Origin: Phymatolithon calcareum
Lineage: Eukaryota; Rhodophyta; Florideophyceae; Hapalidiales
NCBI GenBank assembly: GCA_977006965.1
Contig: OZ345359.1
Location: 2,108,001-2,172,000 of the forward strand
Reading direction: 5' to 3'
Length of the DNA stretch: 64,000 nt
Notes under the pieces: model-generated
Seen by the model: the letters and a program-made list of their open reading frames with translations, nothing else
Databases searched by the model: none
What the model was told of the DNA's origin: nothing
Position numbers and translations under genes: made by a program
Part shown: positions 32,510-43,931 of the stretch, one piece after another
Layout: each line of letters begins with the position of its first letter
Position numbering within the stretch: the first letter of the stretch is position 1

Positions 32510-34220
32510 TTTACGTGCAAAAATCATTGTTGTTCAAAAAACATGTTTCATACAAAAATTCTATTCGCCGCGCATATAGGCCAAATGCGATTTTTTGCAT
32601 ACGGGTGCCCTGCGCGAGGTTATGACGCGCAGTATGATAATCGTTAAATTTCGAAACAATCAAGAAACGTGATTCATCTAGTTATATGCTCCTACTCAGG
32701 AACGGGAAGAGTCATCTATCCAATGAGATTTAAGTAGGCGTAGACGGTGACAAACAAACAGACACGCAGACACACACGCAGACACACAAAGAGACACTTG
32801 CTTTCGTATAGGGGGATGAGGGCTTTCAAATAAACAACGAAACCGTTGCTATTCAAAAAATATTGATCATTCTCTTGGAGCCAAGGCTATGTTTCGTTAT
32901 AGCTCCGCCGGATCATCTAAATAAGAAGCGTAAAGTAGACGTTTTCACAAAGCCAATAGAGACAAAGCGAGACTCTATACTATGGTTTGTAACACGACAG
33001 TAATATGACCGTCTTTCTGCTCCGGCGTCTCCGCAGAATGAATGTCGTAGAGTTAGCTAAGCATATTGGATGACACTCTAAACGACCATTTTACCAATGG
33101 GAAAGCAAGTACAATATTATGTATTCTATCGAAGTTCAGTCGCACAAAAGATGTCACTGATCTGGGGACTGGAAGTATTTTAGTCAGTATTTTCTCGAAA
33201 TAAGCGACTAGGAGTCTCCAGGAGGGTAATTATATCCCTGTAGAGCCTATCAAATGCTCTCATAGTAAACAAAAGATGTATTTTCTATTGGAAAGTCGAT
33301 AAGGTGAAGACATGAGGCACTAAAACGCAAATAAAAACCGTTACACGATCATTCCCGATATTGATTCCCTTGATTGATTTGTATGAGTACTGCTTTCAAA
33401 CAGTTCTAATTTCCTCCGGGCAATCAAATACACAGTACTTTGCAACGGCTCTCACGAGATCATGTTATGCGTTGCTACACTCATGCTTCTACTCAGGCCG
33501 TACAGTAACTCTGTGGAAATGACAGCAGACCTGCAATGATTCCAAAGCTCCTGCGACTTCTAATTAGTCTTTTGAGATGAAGCATAATGATCGCACTTGT
33601 GTACAATTCTATCGTCCAAGTGGATGTCCTCAACTCCAGAAACCTAGTATGACGACGTGAAAGCCCAACATATGGAAGTATTAACTGCCCTCCTCATAGC
33701 CGTTCGGATGCTATAACTTTCCACCGGCAAAATCTGCATGGTATCTCTAACGGCGCACATCCAGAGCTTGCTCAACTTTTGTCGAAAAATGTTGCTAAAG
33801 TTCTTTGCGTGGGCACCCTCACAACTGCTGTGTTTTCAGCAGCACTTTTGCACCCGACAAGATCAGTCTGTGGCAAAGCATTGGAAAAAATAATTGCTAT
33901 TGTAATTATTTAAATTATTGTTCCAATAATTTATTCCTGAGTCTCGCATATTTATTGTATTTATTGAGATCGTCGTGGTTGCGACAATTATTGTATCGGA
34001 CTCCTCATTTTTTCGATCCGGTTATTCTATCGCGACAGAAAGTAGCAAGAAGGATCCAATAATTCGGGGAATAACCAGTTATTTATACCTCGCTGAACTT
34101 GAATACAATAATTTATTGCTTCTGCGTTCAACAATAAATTATTTATTCTCGACACTTTTCGAGAAAAGAATAAAAATAAATAAATAATTCCAATGCTTTG
34201 GTCTGTGGGGCATTTAAATA
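32510..34220. other. no recognised gene; AT-rich
   Basis: A short (ACAC/AGAC)n stretch lies at 32750-32795. At 33890-34190 there are many AATAATT/ATTTATT words and short inverted repeats. No coding signal is recognised. Confidence 0.4.
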
Positions 34221-34223
34221 ACC

Positions 34224-34922
34224 TTGAATAAAAAACCGACAAGATCAATCCCAATCACTCTTCGCCAAAATTGCCCTTGTTTTTGCATCTGGCCGAAAGT
34301 TCGTGGCACTTGTGGGTGTCATATACCAGGTTCCGCTACGGTTGGTACAAAAACGAGTGTCGGGCGAAGAAACGGGCCTGGACCTGGAGCAGACCAGGGA
34401 TCTGGTATCGACTCTGAAAGGGGCCTAGCCGACGGCGTAGGCAAAAACAGTACCCCAGTTATTTCCGAATCTTCCTCGGGTAGCAGAAGCGAGTCTGGTA
34501 CCGGCGGTGGTAAAAACGGAAGTGCCATCGCAAGTTCCAGCAGCAGTGGCGGAGAATAATGCGGAACTCTACTTTGTACGTACCCTACTCGTCAGGAAAA
34601 TTGCACATGCGTTGATCCTTCAGGTGGACCTTCTGCTGCATCAGGTGTGATGCATGGCACAGGATATGAGTCTGGAAGCGGGAGTCTTGGAATAACAGGA
34701 AGCGCGGCTCTTGTAGTCGGTGGTGGTGATGGTAGAGGTGGCGGCGGTGTTGGAGGAGGAGCTATGCCCGGGAAAGTAAGTGGTGATTGGCCAGGGGGTG
34801 TTTCAACCGGTACAGGGTTTGGCGGGGGTGGAGGCGGTGGAGGCGCTACTTTCGGAGGTGGTGGTGGCGGCGACAGAGGTGGGTACACAATTTCGAGCGG
34901 GAGAACTGTAGTGAACTCTTAG
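34224..34922 (+). CDS. Cys-motif / Gly-rich protein, locus 1, with in-frame TAA
   Basis: One frame holds a Cys-rich head (NCPCFCIWPKVRGTCGCH), a Ser/Gly-rich stretch, a TAA at 34557-34559, and then in the same frame a second Cys motif (CTYPTRQENCTC) and a long Gly-rich tail ending at 34922. The head motif C-x-[WY]-P-[KT]-x4-[TN]-C recurs at 36.98 kb next to a similar tail. The frame opens with TTG, so an upstream exon or decayed start is needed. Gly-rich proteins with Cys-rich heads are often secreted wall components in plants and algae; that role is inferred here. Confidence 0.5.
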
Positions 34923-35139
34923 AATAGAAAACGTTTTTCATTGTTCCTCTTCGTATAGCTGGCATTGCAAAGAGAGCGATCGAGGTGCCCATAAACACAT
35001 ACAGTGCTGATCAAAAAGGTCTCAAGTGGATAGAATAGGTTTAAATTTTAGTGTTGCGATGAACTGCACTGCCAGTCTTTTGGATCGAAAATAGAAGATT
35101 TGACAAAAATCTTAATTAAACAGAGGAAAAATGTTTTTG

Positions 35140-35460
35140 ATGCGTTTATTTTTAAAAGCCCCATGCCTTACGAATATACTGGCACGGCTTCGTCAGGCAC
35201 TATCCACATCATGTGGAGTATCTCTTGTTATATTTGGTCTACTGTCGGGGGCCCCTATGACGTGCTCTCTTTTTGGGAACTCAATTCCGAAGCTTGGCTT
35301 CCTGTTTTCAGCACAGGCCTTCTTCATTCTGCAAACACTAGATGAGGTTTTTGCTGAAGCGCAGAAGTTCATTAAGTGCTTTTTCGATTACCGATCGGTC
35401 TCCTTCTTTGGGTTGATAGACTGATAAATTGCGCTCCAGAAGAGGGAACATGAAATGCAA
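35140..35460 (-). mobile_element. LINE family A, 3' fragment (copy 2)
   Basis: On the minus strand the frame reads MFPLLERNLSVYQPKEGDRS, then EKALNELLRFSKNLI, matching the C-terminus at 7.6-7.8 kb and 40.8 kb. The 3' UTR shares GCCAGTATATTCGTA and GGGGCTTTTAAAAATAAA with the 40.6-kb copy. No poly(A) tail is left. Confidence 0.7.
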
Positions 35461-36879
35461 ATCAGGAACTGGCTTAAGGAGGCTCCAAAACTCAGGCGGG
35501 ATTAAGATACAATTTTTCTTAGGGGCTTCTGTCAGTACGGTCTACAACACGAGAGGTTCTTGCTTGTTCGCATGGGTAGTTCAACTGTGGTTTGATAAAC
35601 AAAGCGAGCGGTCTCTTATGGCTCATCATATGTGCGTTAATGTGCCAGGAGCCTGCGAGTACGATATTATTTTCAAAGCGATTTAAAGATCGCTCTTCAG
35701 ATTCAGTTCGCCAAATTTCCCCCAGTATTGCAAGCGGCGTAGTTCGGCGAAGAAGAATTAACAGCAAAAATCTTTGTGTTGTGTATGCTATGGACTCGCC
35801 AGGCACAGTTGGGCCCCCACGCAATGTAGCAAAAATACGCATCCTGATTTTCACCGAGGTCCTTTGCACGGATATACTTCGTTTCGAATGACCAGGAGCA
35901 TTGTCTTACTTTGGTTTTTTTCATTGAATATCAAAATGTATATTTCTGAGAAGCAGGTAGAACTAGCAGCTATATCAAATACTGTGAAACCGCATGCTCA
36001 GACAGTGAGCAAGGAGTCCTTGGACATGTTGCTAAACGTTTTGAATAGTACTTGGTCCCAGGCTCGCATCACCTGAGAGTACAAGGCTGACTAGCTACAT
36101 CACATCCTTGATCAACCGTAAGACCAGAGCCAGCACATATTGATGCAAGAGGCTCAGATAGTAACTTGTGAAAAAAGGAGGGTCTGGAAAAACTTGGCAG
36201 TGCTATCAATTAGTTTTGATTTCGTAAACTAAATTTCTGATCACAGTTAAGTTATGGCAGTACATTTATAGCGCAGAAGTGCTTGCCTTCTTGACTGTAC
36301 ACTCGGCTCACTCACGAGAGGGAGATCATTGGCCCTCAGGATTTGATTGTACTCTATGAACGAGAATTTGGAGAACTGCGTTTGAGTCCATAAACTGGCG
36401 CTTGCACGCATGTGTGCATTTTAGAGCAGATCTCAACACAGAGATTGAGCACATTGTGTCTTACATCATCAGAAAGAACCATTGTTAGGGAGAGAGCACT
36501 CTCAGTCCCATCCGAATTTGCGAATGGACTCTTTTTCAAACATGGATCATCTTGGCTAAAGTCTTGTGACTCAGATCTGTTCACACGATCCCACTGGGTA
36601 GATGCACCTACCCGCAATATTGGAATGGGTAGTCCATTCAAAAACGAAAGCGGCATTTTTTCAATAATCCTGTGCACATATTTGACAAAGCAAAATCTCT
36701 GTATCAAACTTCACTTATTATCCCCTGGCTGCACCGCCGATGTTACCGATCTCATACACTACCTTAAATATGCATCCTCGTCGCAACAGCGCTCCTAGCA
36801 GTGCCATCACATCTACTTTTTCTGCCACCTTTTTTACCCTCACATTTCTTGCACTATTTTCTTCCATCATGCAACGTAC
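35461..36879. other. no recognised gene
   Basis: ORFs at 35519-35869 (minus, possibly upstream LINE sequence) and 36354-36707 (minus) have no recognisable domain. Nothing else is supported. Confidence 0.4.
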
Positions 36880-37696
36880 ATGATGGACACCTGCTGCTTT
36901 TTTCTCCTCCTGATCTTCGTTCCCGCTTTCGCTCTCGCCATCCCATTATAATATCAAGCAACGCGACGTTGCGGTCGGTCAGGGATGCACCAATTTCAAA
37001 TGCGACTGGCCGAAACGCCGCGTCAATTGCAAAGGTGTGTCTGATACAACAAAAGAAGACGTGACTCTAGAAGGTTCTACGGAACGTGCCGCACCAGTTG
37101 AAACGCCTGCAGCCAGACTAGCGTCTTCTCAGTAAATGCTACTTGCCCAGGAGGATCATAGACTGCAAATGCGTCGAAGCACCACCGCGAGCTCAACGAC
37201 TGTTGCCATAGCCGCGATATCTGGGCCATTTAGCGACGTTCAATATCAGTCTTTCGGCGGTATGGGGGGAGGAAGTGGTCTGGGCACAGGCACTGGTACC
37301 GGGTCCCTCAGAGGTTCCAAAAGCAGCCCAAAAAGCCAATCTGATAGCTACAGCCCAGGCAGTGGATTCGGCGGAGCAAGTGGCGCCGGAGCCGGGGGAG
37401 GTGGCGGTGGCGGCCGTGGGAGGAAGGATGGGCACGGACACGGATCTGGAAGTGGATCATCGCACTCGCATGGAAGAAGAGCTGGAAAACATGCAAGCGG
37501 CGGAGGAACTGCTACTGCTGGAGGTGGCGGCGGAGACGGAGGGAATCGATACGGTGATGTAGGTTTTGGATTTGGAAATGGCGCCGCTGCTGGTTATGGC
37601 AATGGATCGTTGGGAGGCGTGGGCAGGGGGAGCGAAGAGGCGGAAGTGGCGGAGAGGGTAGAGCTACACCGCGATGACCGCAATAATGGAGTTTGA
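36880..37696 (+). CDS. secreted Cys-motif / Gly-rich protein, locus 2, frame-broken
   Basis: ATG at 36880 opens a textbook signal peptide (MMDTCCFFLLLIFVPAFALA) that stops at 36949-36951. In the +1 frame, open from 36914, follow IKQRDVAVGQGCTNFKCDWP and KRRVNCKGV, a 60-residue Cys-motif module ending in TAA (37133-37135). Immediately after, in the same frame, ATG 37136 starts a 186-residue Gly/Ser-rich tail (GGMGGGSGLGTGTGTGS...) with a His/Gly part (GHGHGSGSGSSHSH), stopping at 37694-37696. So a signal peptide, Cys module and Gly tail are in order, broken by one frameshift and one stop. It may be a pseudogene, or the 37136 ORF may be a gene of its own. Confidence 0.5.
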
Positions 37697-38019
37697 ATAA
37701 AGTTTCGTGCTTCTGAATTGTGGCTTCTGTATTTTTTTGCAAAGATACTTTAAAGCTTAGGTCGCGAAGAGTAAATGAGAAAGCCAAGTTAATTCAAATG
37801 CAATGTATGTACTTCGTCCACAGTTGCATAATGCATGCCCTAATCCTTAGTTTTCGATGGCTTCCGTACAGGCGCACCGCGCTACTATAGTATTGCCACT
37901 TATTCATTTGAGCGTACTTTTTACTTGTTTCATAAATTTGTAAATTACTTTGAATCTACTTTCCCTTATCTCTAAAAACGAAATACGAATCTGAAAGAAC
38001 CACTGTCGGCGTTCACTTC

Positions 38020-38697
38020 TTAGCGAGACATCTTTATCCTTTTCGGGCACTGCTCATTGCACTCACAAGTGGAGGGTATATGGGTCATTGTGTTCTCGAT
38101 GAGCCACCTGACAATACTTTTGTACGCCTTGTTCAGCTCACCGCCCTTTAACCGAGTGGCTGTTGCTTCAATTCTGCTTCTGCATTCGTTTCTTTGTCGA
38201 ACAGGTACTGATTTACAGAGCGCCGGGTTTCCTTCTTTCATATTTGCACGAACTTCCTTCTTCTTCTCGCGTGCGTATTTATCAGCGTGTTCTAACACAA
38301 GATCTGTGAGAAGCTCAGCGTCTTCCAAGCTGTGTCTCGTCGAAGACCTTGGAAACCCGTTCATCACAATATCCTGTAGTGCTTGCGGTAGAATATTCTG
38401 CACATTAAGACCCTCGCGTACACAATCTTGCGATGGCTGTGAACAGCGATTATGAGGAGTAGTTGAAACTTGATTCCTCATAAAAGAAAGAGGTTGTGAA
38501 TTCGCGAAGACAGAACCCTGAACGACACTATTGACTCCCTGAGAAGGAACATGTGAGTCTGAATGTCTTCCAAAGTGATAAAAGGCATCGTTAAAGTCTT
38601 CTTCATTGCTCTGTTCTGCGTAACTCTGGTCTCTTAACCTCTTGCGCGAATTCGCAGGCCCATAGGAAGAAAAGCGGTCGTCTTGAGATCCATCCAT
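38020..38697 (-). CDS. hypothetical protein, basic, possibly nuclear
   Basis: The frame is open from 38796 (TTG); the first ATG, in good context (GCAATGG), is at 38697, giving 225 residues. No domain recognised. The N-terminal third is Ser/Asn/Gln-rich with a basic NLS-like SRKRLRDQ; the C-terminal half is charged and helical (DKYAREKKKEVRANMKEG, then ATRLKGGELNKAYKSIVRWL) and ends CECNEQCPKRIKMSR. The length and absence of interruptions favour a real gene, though a TE-encoded origin is possible, since the flanks are mobile DNA. Confidence 0.5.
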   Translation of the reverse strand: MDGSQDDRFSSYGPANSRKRLRDQSYAEQSNEEDFNDAFYHFGRHSDSHVPSQGVNSVVQGSVFANSQPLSFMRNQVSTTPHNRCSQPSQDCVREGLNVQNILPQALQDIVMNGFPRSSTRHSLEDAELLTDLVLEHADKYAREKKKEVRANMKEGNPALCKSVPVRQRNECRSRIEATATRLKGGELNKAYKSIVRWLIENTMTHIPSTCECNEQCPKRIKMSR

Positions 38698-39228
38698 TGC
38701 AGGAAATTCGTTGAAAAGGCGGTAGAAGCCAAACAAGTCCGGAAGAATGCAACTTGTATCACGCCAAGACGTTTCGAAAAACTTCTGCGTTAACAATCAG
38801 GTAATATGAGCGGAACAAACAATCATTTCACGTTTGGCGAATGAGGTGTATGTTTCCAAAATTAAATCAAATAGTTCCAAATTTCAAGTGTTTGCAGAAG
38901 CTCTAAGTATTCACTAAAAAGCCTTACAAAGGGTTTATCATGGAATTCGAAAGTTCGTCACGAAAAAATTGGTGCGCGGTCTACAGTTTCATTACAAATA
39001 TATCTGTGTATGTTTGAATACAAACCACCTCTACTATAATCCATCTGGCATGCATACGGACTCGAAAGCGATCTAAAACAGTCATCTTGTTTTTAAGTCA
39101 CGCATCGAAGACGAGAAAAATAGGCGTTTTACGATAAACCTGAAGACATGCGCTTTAGTTTTCAAATACGCTTTCGTAAATTGAGCTATACACCTGTACA
39201 GATGCATGGCTAACGTTGTGCCAGTACT

Positions 39229-39431
39229 GTGACCGTGATTCATGCAGTCAATGACGGAAATTGTAAGTTGTTTAACTCCAGGGGTCACCCACACCAGAGC
39301 AATTTCCCGTACACTATGCCACATTAGATCGATTGATGTGGCATAGTGCATGGGAAATTGCTCTGGTGTGGGTGACCCCTGGAGTTGAACAACTTACAAT
39401 TTCCGTCATCGGCTGCATGAATCATAGTCAC
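39229..39431. repeat. 203-bp foldback element
   Basis: The left arm starts GTGACCGTGATTCATGCAG and the right arm ends CTGCATGAATCATAGTCAC; complementarity runs with about 90-95 percent match to the centre at about 39331 (AGATCGATTGAT). Stretches such as TGGCATAGTG, GAAATTGCTCTGGTGTGG and GACGGAAATTGTAAGTTG appear in both arms. No ORF of its own. MITE or foldback structure. Confidence 0.9.
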
Positions 39432-39703
39432 TTCCGTCATTATTAATTCTAATAGTCTGTCCTTCGCTTGCATTGTTCATCCTCGGTCTTTCCGTTGAGC
39501 TGCGGTTGTCTCAAATTGCCATGCTCTTCTCAGCGACCTCACCGAAGGGTCGATATAGCGCGAGGGGTTCCATGTGGGAAAATCTCCGAAGCACCGTTTC
39601 ACTGTGCTTTCACGATTTGAGTAGGACGATGGGGGGGTTCCTCTCTTTCATGTCCGCTGGGATTTTTTGCTTCAATCTTTCTTCTGCTCGGCCCTGGCTT
39701 TTC

Positions 39704-40063
39704 TTAGACGGCGCTCTCTTTCTTGAGAGTTACCTTCCCTCGTTCAGTGCGATCGATCTGCCCGAGGAGCAGATCGCGTTGTTTAATGCACACGAGATCC
39801 CTTTCCGCGAAGTGAAGGTCTTCGGCTTTGATTTCGAAGTTTTTCTTTTTCTTAAGTTTCTCCTTCACTAGTCGGGCATGTTCACCCATTTGGGCCCTTC
39901 TGATTTCTGGGGCATGATTTTGCAGAGCGATCTCATTCGGTATTGGATGCGAAGTGCCAAGCGTCCTACGTTGACGGAGTAGAACAAACCTTCTGCCAGG
40001 TTGATTTGCTATTCTATGAATTTCGTCCACGGGGTAAGGTCCAAGGCGTACTCCCACCTGCAT
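39704..40063 (-). mobile_element. retroelement remnant, possible integrase C-terminal region
   Basis: The 119-residue frame contains RRAQMGEHARLVKEKLKKKK and then FAERDLVCIKQRD. This resembles the segment after the integrase core of Ty3-type elements (a charged helix followed by F..GDLV; family knowledge), with GDLV changed to RDLV. Upstream, a stop-broken frame reads YALDLTPWTKFIE. No reverse transcriptase is adjacent. Confidence 0.35.
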
Positions 40064-40559
40064 CGCACGAGGGTGTTGTAGATTGATATGTTCTTCGTTT
40101 TATGAAGTTCCCTTAGGTTCATTCCAATGTCTCGCAAACATTTTCACTTTCGAGATTCGATTCAGTCTTGCGTGTTCAGTGACGCTCGTGTTGTCGACGG
40201 TTGTAGTCACGTATTCCAATAGTCCTATTTCATGGAGTTTAGCCTTTACTAGTCGGAACTTTCTCTTGAATAGCCCGAGTTAAGTGAACAATTCGCTCTT
40301 TCCCTTCTTCGTGTTTCATGTGCCATTCTCCTTCCGAGCGCGACGCTGTTCGAGGAGCCATTACATTCAGTCGGAATTTATCGCCTGCAGTTAGACGTCG
40401 TCGCAAACAGGATTATGGGGTATTTTGACATATGCCAAGGTGCCTTGTCCATCTTCTTCCCAACTGTGTCCATGAACACAGTATATAGGCACGGGCTTCG
40501 CGGGAGCCCTCTTGCCCGTATATTCATACAACTACAGGGCGTTTATCAAAATACATATT

Positions 40560-41243
40560 TGTGTTTGAGAAGTTTATTTTGGAAAGCCCCACAGTCATAC
40601 GAATACACTGGCAAGGTTTCCTCAGGCGCTGCACACTATAGATAGCTCCTCTCTTATGTTTGGTCTTTCGTCGGAGCCTCTGGCATGTAATCGCTTTTTT
40701 GAGAACGCATAATCAAGTTTCCGAAGTTTCGTCTCTTTCTTCAATACAGGCTTTCTTCATACTGCACACTCTCTATGGTGTTTTTCTGAAGAGAAAAAAT
40801 TCATCTAGCGCCTTCTCGGTTGCCGCTCTGTTTTCTTCTCTGAGTTCATAGACTGGCAACTTGCGCTCCAGAGTCTCCATGTGCTGTCTAACTTTTCTTC
40901 GGAATTTATCAACCATCAGTATTGTAGACACTTGAATAAATCTTCCAAAGGTGTGCTGAACGGCCAGTTGCCTCTGCATTCTAAAAAACTGTGAACGCGT
41001 TTTCAAGGTCTACAATAATAATATTAGTTTCTCTCCATATTCTTCGACTTTCGTGCTCACGCTTACTTTCAATCTACGTTTCCTTTCAGTCTGGTATCCA
41101 AACTTGAATGTGCTGTGGAACTGGACTGCGAAAATACAGCAGTGCTCTGTCTTCTTAACAAACAAGATTGATGAATTTGCAAACTTCAACATTTCTACTA
41201 TAATAAAACGAGAAGGGACACGAAAGTAGAAGCTCTCTCGCAT
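40560..41243 (-). mobile_element. LINE family A, 3' fragment (copy 3)
   Basis: The minus-strand frame 40773-41006 (QRQLAVQHTFGRFIQVS, RQHMETLERKLPVYELREEN, EKALDEFFLF) is the clearest version of the LINE-A C-terminus; 41010-41243 may hold the preceding part. The UTR reads GCCAGTGTATTCGTATGACT, then GTGGGGCTTTCCAAAATAAA, to about 40560. Confidence 0.7.
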
Positions 41244-42715
41244 GTCAAGCTGTCCAGCACCGAGGGACTTATTGAATCTGCGTGACTAAAGCACATTCCA
41301 GAGTCCAGTACACCTAGATAATCGTGTACTTCGAAGTACCCGAAGGAGATATATTATTGTTCACATGCAGAGAACCCCAGTCGGACGTCGAGAAGGGGCT
41401 TCCGCCGTGACATCATCTTGCTTTTTCGTTGATTTCGTTGAAGCTTTTTCCATGAACGGATTTCGAATGATTCTAGACTTGGATAATGCGTGCGGATCCG
41501 TGGTAGAGACGAATTTTATGAAAGAATGCAGCATAATCTCAGTGGAACTTACAAGGTGATCACTCAGCACTGGGGCACTCCTGTGTCCAAGAGTTGTTTG
41601 ACAGAGAAGTAGGAATTCACCCTGCAGATTTCGGCTGCATGAATCAGTAGTGTAATTGCAGCTCAGGCTCTCGTAGAATGAGCCACAGTTAAAGCTGTAT
41701 GTTTCAGCACCAATAATTGGGAGTTTTAAAAAGCATGGTGCTTATGTGTTTCTACAAATGCCATCCTTGTTGCTTTCAAAAGAGAGAGATTTCACAGAAA
41801 ATATATACCACATGGTCTCTTTTTGGAAATGTTACATGAGATGAAGGGCCCAAGGAACGCACTGTGAGGTCCTTAGGTGTCAAAAGCTGATCTCAAGTGC
41901 TGGAACTAAAATTTCGTCACCCAGGTGACGAGTACACTGACGTTGAGAAATCGAGGATTTTTCCCAAAGTCAGGGTGACGGTAAGCATTTCACATAGCGA
42001 TCTACCAAACATCATCACTCTGAAGACAGTAGTCTGTTCATATCGTTAGAATGGAAGCCTGATTGGAAATGATTAATCAGGTCTTCCGGACATTCAGAAA
42101 TTATAAACACTAATGTGCGCTGCAGCAGGCATACTAAATGCTGCAAGACTTGAAATTCGAAAATTCTGGAGCTGTCGACGACCGCAAGCTAGGGCGAGTT
42201 TCGGAACGATCGCAGATCACTCCAGCGTACAGGTATTTCAGCTAGGGATAAGACACTAGAATTGCATGTCGGTTGTACTGATTTGAGCCGAGCCGCAAAC
42301 CTAGAAAAGAAGAGCAGCTCAATCAAATCACCCTTGCAGTCTAATGCGTGGTTCTGGCGGTCTTTTTAGCTTCTACATTCAAAAAAGTACTTCGGGAATT
42401 ACATTGTACTCATGATACATCTCAGCATCATATTCGAGGAGACTCAAAGATGTTGATTACTCTTCAGATTCTTGTTAATGTCGAGCTACTTCCTGTAAGG
42501 TAGACTCCGAAGCCAGGAGCTGTAGCAATATGAAGCCACTAGCGCGCTCTTATAGTCCCAAAGCAAATAGCGAGAAACATCAATCCGCCGTTGAAACCGT
42601 GGTATCACCAGGGCATCACATGAACTTTATAATTGTGTCGGCTGAAAGCTGCTCAGCTGATGTATGTCTTGTTGCGAGCACTTGATATTCAAAGAAAACG
42701 AGGCAGCACAAATCA
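41244..42715. other. no recognised gene
   Basis: Only short ORFs occur. No repeats, RNA genes or domains that I can support. Confidence 0.4.
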
Positions 42716-42725
42716 TTATATATCG

Positions 42726-43013
42726 CTAAACAACGAATCCGCCTCCACTACCGCCGCCCCCGCCACCACCACTGGGGCCAGATCCTGAAGCATATCCGCT
42801 ACCCGAACCAGACCCGGAACCAGACCCAGATCCAGATCCAGCCGCACCTCCATATCCCCCATATCCTGCGACAGACGAAACACCACCACCACCTCCTCCG
42901 CCCCCGCCAGCGCCTCTACCGCCACCCTCTCTACCATAGCCTGATCCGCTACCGGATCCAGACCCGGACCCCGATCCGCTTCCTGCACCGGCACCAGCGA
43001 AGCCTGTATACAA
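42726..43013 (-). CDS. Gly/Ser-repeat protein, probable 3' exon
   Basis: A 95-codon frame of (GS)n and (G)n runs (AGSGSGSGSGSGSGSG, then YGREGGGRGAGGGGG, SSVAGYGGYGG, and again (GS)n) ends GGFVV. It has no in-frame ATG; upstream it is open only to a TAA about 45 bp away, and a good 3' splice site (TTCATTGTATACAG) sits at the start of the Gly-rich part. So this is best read as the last exon of a spliced gene whose first exon I could not identify. It resembles the tails at 34.7 and 37.2 kb in composition only. Confidence 0.45.
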   Translation of the reverse strand: MYTGFAGAGAGSGSGSGSGSGSGSGYGREGGGRGAGGGGGGGGGVSSVAGYGGYGGAAGSGSGSGSGSGSGSGYASGSGPSGGGGGGGSGGGFVV

Positions 43014-43021
43014 TGAAACAT

Positions 43022-43931
43022 AGGAAAGAAGATTCTTAAATTATTGACTGTACCACCAAATCTGAATCACGCCTCTTTTGATAGGCATACATTTGCGCAG
43101 TAGCGCAGGAACGCTTGAACGCGTATACCATATAGGAAAACATAGTCCTATTGTGGTAATGTCGCGCGCTCCGTAAATGCGCCTCAAGAGTTGGTAGTTG
43201 TTTAGTACTTAAGCTTCTGTCACGCGTCGAAAGTAATCTTCAACATATCTTCCCATCCTCATGATCGACATGATAAAGAGCAATTGCCTCTAAGCTCTTA
43301 TGTATCAGTGCATTGCTCCACCTCCTCATTTACCTCCACATTTCCTGGCTGCACCATTTCCCAGTCACCTCGCTAGCTGCTGAACAGTACGTCCAAATCA
43401 ACGCATTTCGGTTACAGACATGTGCGGTATGGTGATATTTGTTCATCGTATGTTTTCAACGTGAGTGGCCATTCTGGCAAAAGACAAGGAGAGCTTGATC
43501 AAGGACTCAAATTTTCCTCGGGCTAATGTAGCAAATAAGGATTCTATGTAAGAGATTATGTAGCAAGTTTCTGAGCGGCTTACCGAGGTCCACTCGTCCG
43601 TGTTTCTCTATTCCATATCGAGTACAGAGTACGAAATATTGTAATCTTCTCTGCTCGCGCTACAGGGTCCCGTACGTTGCTGAGAAGGGAGGCAGGATAT
43701 CCGGAAGCCTTCAGTTTTTCCTCTCCACATGCGCCAAATCGACACCAGGATCAATATTGCGCGACGCACAGGGCGTACAAGCCGCCCGAAATAAGTCAGC
43801 AGGGTTAAATAGCAAAAACAAAATTTAATAAACGAATGCGCACATAGAATCGATGGGAGACCGATCGAATGAGACATGCTCGATTTTACCAATGAGAAAT
43901 CCAATAAATTGGCTATTGATGTTTTTTGGAA
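43022..43931. other. intergenic; must hold the flavoprotein promoter
   Basis: No supported gene. The first exon of the Gly-rich gene may be on the minus strand here. Confidence 0.4.

Noticed and set aside
30955-32647. Long plus-strand ORFs of 180 and 284 codons
   Set aside because: They arise from the C/T-rich composition (Leu/Pro/Ser/Phe only) and stop-poor repeats; overlapping frames are all open.
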